Below are positions 56,899 to 64,000 of a stretch of 64,000 nucleotides of DNA, piece by piece. Both the position numbers and the translations under genes were made by a program. Position 1 is the stretch's first letter. Every line of letters starts with the position of its first letter. The DNA comes from Variovorax paradoxus (GTDB taxonomy: Bacteria; Pseudomonadota; Gammaproteobacteria; Burkholderiales; Burkholderiaceae_C). The notes under the pieces are model-generated. The model made no database searches, was not told the DNA's origin, and saw only the letters and a program-made list of their open reading frames with translations. The DNA lies in NCBI RefSeq assembly GCF_000834655.1, contig NZ_JXQQ01000026.1:36507-100506 (forward strand), written 5' to 3'.

Positions 56899-57630
56899 TC
56901 AGTGACCTCCGCCGCCGGCGCTGGCCGAGACGATGAAGCCCGGCACGCGGGTCTTCTTCTCGATGAATGCCATGAGCCGGTTGATGGCCAGGGCGGACAC
57001 CACGTAGCAGGCCGTCACCGCCAGGTAGACCTCGATGCCGCGCGAGGTTTCTTCCTGCGCCTGCATGGCGAACATGGTGAGTTCGGTGACCGACACGGCG
57101 AACGCGACGGACGAGTTCTTGAAGATGTTCATCGTCTCGCTCGTGAGAGGCGGGATGATGATGCGGTAGGCCATCGGCAGGATCACGTAGCGGTAGTACT
57201 GCGTGGTGGTGAAGCCCACCGCCATGCCCGCATAGCGCTGGCCCTTGGGCAGCGCCTGGATGCCCGAGCGCACCTGCTCGGCGATACGCGCGGAGGTGAA
57301 GAAGCCCAGCGCCAGCACCACCAGGATGAAGCTCGGCACGCCCTTCATCACCGGGATCAGCGCTGGAATCACGTGGTACCAGAGGAAGATCTGCACCAAG
57401 AGCGGGATGTTGCGAAAGAGCTCCACCCATGCATTGCCGAACCGCACCAGCCACGGGCTGTCGGGCAGCGTGCGGGTGATGCCGATCAGCGAGCCCAGCA
57501 CGAGCGCCACGACCAGCGCCAGCAGCGCCACGGACACCGTCCAGCCCCAGGCCGAGAGCATCCACTGCCAGTAGGTCGGATAGTCCCCACCCGGGTCCTG
57601 CAGGAACACCTGCCAATCCCAGTTTCCCAT
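56899..57630 (-). CDS. gltJ: amino acid ABC transporter permease
   Basis: This is a 243-residue HisMQ-type permease. The EAA loop reads EQVRSGIQALPKGQRYAGMA, followed by VGFTTTQYYRYVILPMAYRI. A hydrophilic N-terminus with two Trp-rich segments precedes the first helix. It forms the membrane channel with GltK. The receptor gene is 91 bases upstream, separated by a hairpin that may reduce expression of the membrane genes. Confidence 0.9.
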   Translation of the reverse strand: MGNWDWQVFLQDPGGDYPTYWQWMLSAWGWTVSVALLALVVALVLGSLIGITRTLPDSPWLVRFGNAWVELFRNIPLLVQIFLWYHVIPALIPVMKGVPSFILVVLALGFFTSARIAEQVRSGIQALPKGQRYAGMAVGFTTTQYYRYVILPMAYRIIIPPLTSETMNIFKNSSVAFAVSVTELTMFAMQAQEETSRGIEVYLAVTACYVVSALAINRLMAFIEKKTRVPGFIVSASAGGGGH

Positions 57631-57676
57631 TTCTTACTCCTTCACCGTCTTCGACGAAACCGTCCCTTGAAAAGAA

Positions 57677-57700
57677 ACGCCCACCGCGAAAGGTGGGCGT
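57677..57700 (-). promoter_or_regulatory. hairpin between gltI and gltJ
   Basis: ACGCCCACC and GGTGGGCGT form a 9-bp stem with a 6-base loop, 21 bases after gltI. Such hairpins often let the receptor gene be expressed more than the membrane genes by partial termination or mRNA protection. Confidence 0.6.
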
Positions 57701-57721
57701 CATTCACGCAGCGACGCGTGC

Positions 57722-58621
57722 TTATTCCTTGGTGACGTACTCTTCAGCGGGCTTGTCGTTCGGGTTGGCCCAGGCGTTCTTGGTGGCTTCGCCCAGCGGC
57801 AGGTTGATCACGACGTTTGCCGGGGGAATCGGCTTGAGGAACCACTTGTCATAGAGCTTGGCCAGCTCGCCCGACTTGGCCTGTGCCTTGATGCTGTCGT
57901 CCACGGCCTTCTTGAAGGCGGGGTCGTCCTTGCGGATCATGATGCCGATGGGTTCCACGGCCAGCACGTCGTTCAGGATCTTGTAGTCCTTGGGCGACTT
58001 CGACTTGGCGGCGAGCGCGGCCAGGATCGAGCCGTCCATCACGAACGCGTCGGCACGGCCGGTTTCCAGCAGCAGGAAGCTGTCGGAGTGGTCCTTGCCG
58101 TAGACCTCCTTGAAGGTCAGGTTCTCGGCGCGCTTTTGCTTGCGCACGGTCTGCAGCGGCGTGGTGCCGGTGGTGGTGGCAACCGTCTTGTCCTTCAGGT
58201 CGGCCAGCGAGTTGATGCCCGAGTTCGCCTTCACGACGATCTTGGTTTCCTCGACGTAGGTGGTCACGCCGAAGGCCACGTCCTTCTGGCGGGTGGCGTT
58301 GTTGGTGGTCGAGCCGCACTCGATGTCCACGGTGCCGTTCTGCACGAGGGGGATGCGGTTCTGCGAGGTGACGGGCTGGTACTTGACTTCGAGCTTCTTG
58401 CCAGCGGCCTTCTCCAGGTCCTTGATGATGTTGGCGCAGACGTCGTAGTGGAAGCCGGTGTACTGGCCGTTGCCCAGCGTGTACGACAGGCCGGAAGATT
58501 CCCGCACGCCTTCGGTGATGGTGCCCGAGGCCTTGATCTTGGCCAGGGTGTCATTGGCTTGAGCGAAGGCGCCGCTGGTGGCGAGCGCCGCGATTGCCAA
58601 TGCCATTACTTGTTTTTTCAT
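57722..58621 (-). CDS. gltI: glutamate/aspartate periplasmic binding protein
   Basis: This is a 299-residue receptor: signal peptide MKKQVMALAIAALATSGAFA cut before QANDTL, then the type-3 binding-protein fold with VRESSGLSYTLGNGQYTGFH and MDGSILAALAAKSKSPKDYK. It delivers acidic amino acids to GltJKL. An in-frame upstream ATG adds 17 residues ahead of the signal peptide and is rejected; an AGGAG site lies just upstream of the chosen start. Confidence 0.92.
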   Translation of the reverse strand: MKKQVMALAIAALATSGAFAQANDTLAKIKASGTITEGVRESSGLSYTLGNGQYTGFHYDVCANIIKDLEKAAGKKLEVKYQPVTSQNRIPLVQNGTVDIECGSTTNNATRQKDVAFGVTTYVEETKIVVKANSGINSLADLKDKTVATTTGTTPLQTVRKQKRAENLTFKEVYGKDHSDSFLLLETGRADAFVMDGSILAALAAKSKSPKDYKILNDVLAVEPIGIMIRKDDPAFKKAVDDSIKAQAKSGELAKLYDKWFLKPIPPANVVINLPLGEATKNAWANPNDKPAEEYVTKE

Positions 58622-58800
58622 ACAGAAAACTCCTGAGGGTGACTGAAACAGATACAACGAAATTTTAGACATTCACATTTTGCGTGATACCCGGACCAAC
58701 CCGGTGCATCCGGGGGGCATCCCGCCGTGCATTGCACCGGCCGCGCGCATTGCAGCGCCAGCGTGGTGCGATCCTGCCTCCTGGCATTGTCCGACTTTCA

Positions 58801-60255
<1,455 letters not shown>

Positions 60256-60272
60256 ACGGGATTCCTCGGTTT

Positions 60273-60299
60273 AAAAAAAAGCACGCAAGGGGAGCGTGC
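60273..60299 (-). terminator. intrinsic terminator or attenuator ahead of aspA
   Basis: On the minus strand GCACGC pairs with GCGTGC across a 7-base loop and is followed by eight T. It ends 18 bases before the aspA start and 130 bases after the LysR gene, so it may terminate the LysR transcript or attenuate aspA. Confidence 0.7.
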
Positions 60300-60428
60300 C
60301 TGGGAAGGATGCTGTGACAGCGGTAAAAACTGCCGCGACTGTAGTACCGCGGTGCTCATGGCGCCAATGCTGAATCCGGGAGGCCTCATGCACGGCATTT
60401 ATAGATTGTGCGGCGCACAAATCCGGTG

Positions 60429-61421
60429 TCAGCCGGCCGTCGGCTGGGTGCCGACGAGGTACGACCACAGCGCGTCGGCCGTGCGCTTGGGCTGCGTGCC
60501 CTCGGACACCGCCGCGATCTTGGCGGACCGTCCGTTGCCGGTCTTCACCGGCACCGGCGCGCTCGGCCGCTCGCGGTAGGCGCGGATTTCCATGGTCGCC
60601 TCCAGGCTGTCGATCTCGGGCGGCAGCGCGCTCACCAGCTTGCGGGCCTTGATTTCCTTGCGCACCGCACTCTGCGGAAGGAAGGCGATTCCATGCCCCT
60701 CGAGCGCCATGACCTTCAGGCCCTCGGCCATGTCGGTCTCGTAGACGCGGTCCAGGTGGATGGCCGTGCCCGATTCCTTCAGCAACTGGTCGACCACCCG
60801 GCCCAGGTAGGCGCCGGGCGCATAGCCCAGGTAGGGCAGCGGCTGGCCCGGTCGGCCCGGCAGCCGGAAGCGCGGCGCGCCGTCGGCATCGGCCTTGACC
60901 CAAGGGGCCACGGTTTCCTCGCCCAGGCTGACCATCTCGTACTTGTTGTTGTCCAGCTGCAGCGGCTGCGAGGGGTGGTGGTAGGCGATCAGCAGGTCGC
61001 AGCTGCCTTCGACCAGCCGCAGCACCGCGTCGTGCACGTTGAGCGCGATGAGCCGGCTCTTGATCGGCCCGAAGTGCTCGCGCAGGCTGGTCACCCACGA
61101 GGGGAAGAAGGTGAAGGCCAGCGTGTGCGGCACGGCGATCTCGATCACGTCCTGCCCGGCGGCCGAGTGGCCCCGCAGCATGGCGCGGGTGCTCTGCAGC
61201 GACTGCAGCATCTCGATGGCCTGGCTGTAGAGCGTCTGCCCCGCGGGCGTGAGGCGCGTGGGGTAGGAGCTGCGATCGACGAGGTCGGTGCCGGCCCAGC
61301 CTTCGAGCGCCTGGATGCGGCGGGAGAACGCCGGCTGCGTCACGTGCCTCAACTGGGCCGAGCGGCTGAAGCTGCGGGTCTCCGCCAAACTGATGAAGTC
61401 TTCAAGCCACTTTGTTTCCAT
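60429..61421 (-). CDS. LysR-family regulator upstream of aspA
   Basis: This is a 330-residue LysR-type regulator. The N-terminal helix-turn-helix runs through FISLAETRSFSRSAQLRHVTQ and FSRRIQALEGWAG, and the effector domain covers the rest, including GIAFLPQSAVRKEI. It is divergent from the amidase gene (the starts nearly touch) and precedes aspA. It may regulate either one or both; no operator was identified because the intergenic gap toward the amidase is so short. Confidence 0.87.
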   Translation of the reverse strand: METKWLEDFISLAETRSFSRSAQLRHVTQPAFSRRIQALEGWAGTDLVDRSSYPTRLTPAGQTLYSQAIEMLQSLQSTRAMLRGHSAAGQDVIEIAVPHTLAFTFFPSWVTSLREHFGPIKSRLIALNVHDAVLRLVEGSCDLLIAYHHPSQPLQLDNNKYEMVSLGEETVAPWVKADADGAPRFRLPGRPGQPLPYLGYAPGAYLGRVVDQLLKESGTAIHLDRVYETDMAEGLKVMALEGHGIAFLPQSAVRKEIKARKLVSALPPEIDSLEATMEIRAYRERPSAPVPVKTGNGRSAKIAAVSEGTQPKRTADALWSYLVGTQPTAG

Positions 61422-61482
61422 GAGTGACGATTATGCGAGCGCCGCGCCATACTGGGCGCCCCCTCCCATTTCCGCATCCGCC

Positions 61483-62925
61483 ATGCCTTCCGACGACCTG
61501 CTCGCCCTCAGCGCCACCGCCCTCTCGCGCCGCATCGCGGCCCGCGAGGTGTCCTGCCGCGAATTGATGCAGGCCTCGCTCGCCCGCATCGAGGCGCTGA
61601 ACCCGCGCTTCAATGCCATCGTCTCGCTGCGCGAACCCGAGAGGCTGCTGGCCGAAGCCGGCGAGCGCGATGCCGAACTGGCACGCGGCGAGCGGCGCGG
61701 CTGGATGCACGGCTTTCCGCTCGCGGTGAAGGACCTGAGCCACGCCGCGGGACTTCCGACCTCGATGGGCTCGCCCCTGTCGCCGCGGTCGCCTTCGCGC
61801 GTCGACAGCCTGCACGTTGCCCGCGCGCGCGCGGCCGGCGCCATCGTCATCGGCAAGACCAACACGCCCGAGTTCGGCCTCGGCTCGCACACCTACAACG
61901 CCGTGTTCGGCATCACCCGCAACGCCTACGCGCCCGAGCGCAGCGCGGGCGGCAGCAGCGGCGGCGCGGCCGTGGCGCTGGCACTGGGCATGCTGCCAGT
62001 GGCCGACGGCAGCGACATGATGGGGTCGCTGCGCAACCCCGCCGCCTTCAATAACGTGATCGGCATGCGTCCTTCGCGCGGGCGCGTACCCGGCGACCCG
62101 GAGCAGGAGCTGTTCTTCCAGCAACTGGGTTGCGAAGGCCCGATGGCGCGCACGGTGGAAGACACCGCGCGACTGCTCGCGGTGCAGTCGGGCTTCGACG
62201 GGCGCGTGCCGCTTTCGTCGCCACACGCCCTGCCCTCGCCCGACGACATCGCGCTCGATGGCGACGGCAAGGGCCTGCGCATCGGCTGGCTCGGCAGCAT
62301 CTGGCCCGACCTGCCGCTGGCGCCCGGCATCCGCGAGCTCGGGGAGAAGGCGCTCGACACGTTCCGCACCATCGGCTGCGAGGTCGAGCCCTGCACGCTC
62401 GACGTGCCGCGCGAGCACAACTGGAGCGCCTGGCTGCGGCTGCGGCAGTTGCTGGTCGGCGGCAAGCTCGGCGCGTACCTGAGCGATCCGAAGCTGTTCG
62501 CGCAATTGAAGCCCGAGGCGCAATGGGAAATCGAGCAGAGCCAGCACCTGGATGCGGCCTCGCTGTACCAGGCCTCGCTCTATCGCTCGAACGTGTACCG
62601 CGCGTTCCTGAAGCTTTTCGAGCGCTTCGATTTCGTCGTGGCACCGACCGCGCAGGTCTTTCCGTTCGACGCCGAACTGCACTGGCCCGCCGAAGTGAAT
62701 GGCGTGAAGAGCGACACCTACCACCGCTGGATGGAGATCGTCACGCCGTTCACGCTGGCGGGGCTGCCGACGCTGAACGTGCGCGCCGGCTTCGGCGAAG
62801 GCGGGCTGCCGATGGGCCTGCAGCTGGCCGGGCCGATCCACTCCGACCTCGACGTGCTGCGGCTCGGTCATGCGTATGACCAGGCCTGCGGCTGGGGTTC
62901 GCAGCGCCCCCCGGCTCTGGATTGA
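61483..62925 (+). CDS. amidase-signature-family hydrolase
   Basis: This is a 480-residue amidase. The Ser-Ser-Lys triad is expected at FPLAVKDLSHAAG (Lys), and in ERSAGGSSGGAAVALALGML with SDMMGSLRNPAAF (Ser and nucleophile Ser). The usual GSDTGGSIR reads GSDMMGSLR, a modest change next to the nucleophile. Substrate unknown; an amide such as asparagine-derived or aromatic amides is possible. I start at MPSDDLLAL; an ATG at 61420 in the overlapping promoter region is a possible alternative. Confidence 0.87.
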   Translation: MPSDDLLALSATALSRRIAAREVSCRELMQASLARIEALNPRFNAIVSLREPERLLAEAGERDAELARGERRGWMHGFPLAVKDLSHAAGLPTSMGSPLSPRSPSRVDSLHVARARAAGAIVIGKTNTPEFGLGSHTYNAVFGITRNAYAPERSAGGSSGGAAVALALGMLPVADGSDMMGSLRNPAAFNNVIGMRPSRGRVPGDPEQELFFQQLGCEGPMARTVEDTARLLAVQSGFDGRVPLSSPHALPSPDDIALDGDGKGLRIGWLGSIWPDLPLAPGIRELGEKALDTFRTIGCEVEPCTLDVPREHNWSAWLRLRQLLVGGKLGAYLSDPKLFAQLKPEAQWEIEQSQHLDAASLYQASLYRSNVYRAFLKLFERFDFVVAPTAQVFPFDAELHWPAEVNGVKSDTYHRWMEIVTPFTLAGLPTLNVRAGFGEGGLPMGLQLAGPIHSDLDVLRLGHAYDQACGWGSQRPPALD

Positions 62926-63039
62926 CTCCCTCCCCCGCTGGGGGAGGGTTGGGGTGGGGGCAAGCGGCCGCTGATCAAGCGCTGCCTGCGTTGCAAGCGC
63001 CGTCTGCCCCCATCCCAACCTTCCCCCAGAGGGGGAAGA
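62925..63039. repeat. G/C-rich palindromic repeat between convergent genes
   Basis: The left arm CTCCCTCCCCCGCTGGGGGA (and onward) and the right arm ending CAGAGGGGGAAG are inverted copies around a variable centre of about 45 bases; each arm is also partly self-complementary. Similar sequences are frequent between convergent genes in Variovorax-type genomes. It probably acts as a bidirectional terminator. Confidence 0.65.
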
Positions 63040-63049
63040 AGCAAGACCT

Positions 63050-63988
63050 TCAGATCGGCGTGAGGACGCCGCGGCCCGCGAAGTGCCCTTGGGCGTTGGC
63101 GAGGAAGTGGTCCACCGACTTCTGCGTCGCCTCGGGCGACCAGCCGGCCATGTGCGGCGTGAGCAGCACGTTGTCGAGGCCAACCAGCGGCTCGGGCCGC
63201 TCGGGTTCGCTCTCGTAGACATCGACACCGGCGCCCGCGATGCGGTGCTCTCGCAACGCAGCGCCCAGCGCCTCGGTATCGACCACGCTGCCGCGACCGA
63301 TGCTCACCAGATACCCCTGCGGCCCCAGCGCATCGAGCACTTCGGCGTTGACCAGGTGCTTCGTCGCAGGCCCGCCCGGCGCAGCGAGGATCAAAAAGTC
63401 CGCCCAGGCGGCGAGCGACTTCAGGTCGTCGAAGTAGCGGTGCGTCGCGCCTTCGCGCGGCTTCCTGTTGTGATAGCCGATCTCCATGTCGAACGCGGCG
63501 GCGCGCTTGGCGATCTTCTGGCCGATGGTGCCCAGGCCCAGGATGCCGAGCTTCTTGCCCGACACGTTGGCCGGCTGCGGAATGGCCTCGCGCCACACGC
63601 CTTCGCGGCACAGCCGGTCGAGCTTGCGGAACTCGCGCACGATGCCGATGAGCAGGCCGAAGGCGTGGTCGGCCACGCAGTCGTCGTTGGTGCCCGCGCC
63701 GTTGGCGGTGGCGATGCCGCGCGCACGCGTCACTTCGAGCGGCACGCCTTCGTAGCCCGCGCCCAGGCAGCAGATCAGCTCCAGGGCCGGCATGGCTGCG
63801 ATTTCATCGGGGGTGATGCCGATCACGCCGATGGTCAGCACCGCGCGGAATTTCTTGCCGTGCTCCGCAACGGCTGCCGCGCGCGCGGCGGGGTCGAAGG
63901 CGTAGGTCACGTCGTAGACCTCGGCAATCTGGGCCTGGTGGGCGCTCGAGAGGCTGTTGAGCACCAGCAGGGGAATCTTGGTCGACAC
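63050..63988 (-). CDS. 2-hydroxyacid dehydrogenase (GhrA/GyaR-like)
   Basis: This is a 312-residue D-2-hydroxyacid dehydrogenase. The NAD(P)-binding motif is GILGLGTIGQKIAKRAAAFD. The catalytic trio is visible as SIGRGSVVDTEAL (Arg), DVYESEP (Glu) and LTPHMAGWSPEA (His). It reduces glyoxylate, hydroxypyruvate or similar 2-oxoacids. Co-substrate preference is not decided by eye. It is convergent with the amidase across a repeat. It lies at the window edge but looks complete. Confidence 0.9.
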   Translation of the reverse strand: MSTKIPLLVLNSLSSAHQAQIAEVYDVTYAFDPAARAAAVAEHGKKFRAVLTIGVIGITPDEIAAMPALELICCLGAGYEGVPLEVTRARGIATANGAGTNDDCVADHAFGLLIGIVREFRKLDRLCREGVWREAIPQPANVSGKKLGILGLGTIGQKIAKRAAAFDMEIGYHNRKPREGATHRYFDDLKSLAAWADFLILAAPGGPATKHLVNAEVLDALGPQGYLVSIGRGSVVDTEALGAALREHRIAGAGVDVYESEPERPEPLVGLDNVLLTPHMAGWSPEATQKSVDHFLANAQGHFAGRGVLTPI

Positions 63989-64000
63989 GTCTGAACTCCT

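Overview
The window reads as a chromosome segment of a high-GC betaproteobacterium of the Comamonadaceae, most likely Variovorax or a close relative. The signs are the strong GC bias, Bug-type solute receptors sitting inside acyl-CoA catabolic operons, a ProQ/FinO protein with a long Gln-rich linker, and intergenic palindromes of a kind I associate with this family. This is gene-content inference; there is no rRNA or marker gene in the window that settles the genus.

Layout. 67-3152: a Nudix/metallo-beta-lactamase fusion hydrolase, a pseudouridine-synthase homologue whose catalytic Asp is Glu, and a lipoprotein. 3157-9597 (minus): a MarR-controlled efflux operon (FUSC, DUF1656, HlyD, NodT outer-membrane factor, MFS). 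9724-10084 (minus): RNase P RNA. 10143-13061: divergent norR and hmp for nitric oxide detoxification. 13099-20155: an AraC regulator opposite a TehA-type carrier, cysteine synthase, an FAD dehydrogenase, a VUT-family transporter, a flavin reductase and ProQ. 20186-23772 (minus): htpX, DUF3025, a NYN-domain protein and pyrC. 24499-27239 (minus): a DNA-repair pair (UdgX fusion and radical SAM protein) behind a perfect LexA box. 27364-28585: a Rieske protein, a Raf-kinase-inhibitor-like lipoprotein and a small lipoprotein.

28570-44403 is a long catabolic block. A LysR gene diverges from a beta-oxidation run: FadB-like enzyme, thiolase, a pair of acyl-CoA dehydrogenases, enoyl-CoA hydratase, CaiB-type CoA-transferase, Bug receptor, AMP-dependent acyl-CoA ligase and a second Bug receptor. 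EtfB, EtfA and a nitronate monooxygenase-like protein follow. The content resembles pimelate/dicarboxylate (pim) clusters, with ETF positioned to take electrons from the dehydrogenases.

44404-51053 is the accessory region and the most interesting part. Base composition falls to about half GC at the reverse transcriptase gene. The region holds a 94-bp element with inverted termini, a hairpin leader plus an 89-residue orphan protein, a stand-alone Abi/UG-like reverse transcriptase, and a translationally coupled three-gene operon. That operon encodes a protein with an Mrr-like nuclease motif, a small middle protein, and a Rad50-like ABC ATPase with a zinc hook, which together match an ABC-three-component (ABC-3C) conflict system. 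The simplest reading is a small anti-phage defence island inserted in a metabolic region.

51054-63988 returns to ordinary high-GC metabolism: a TRAP transporter (DctQ, DctM, DctP), an exported nucleoside hydrolase, a glutamate/aspartate ABC transporter (gltIJKL, minus), aspartate ammonia-lyase, a LysR regulator, an amidase and a 2-hydroxyacid dehydrogenase.
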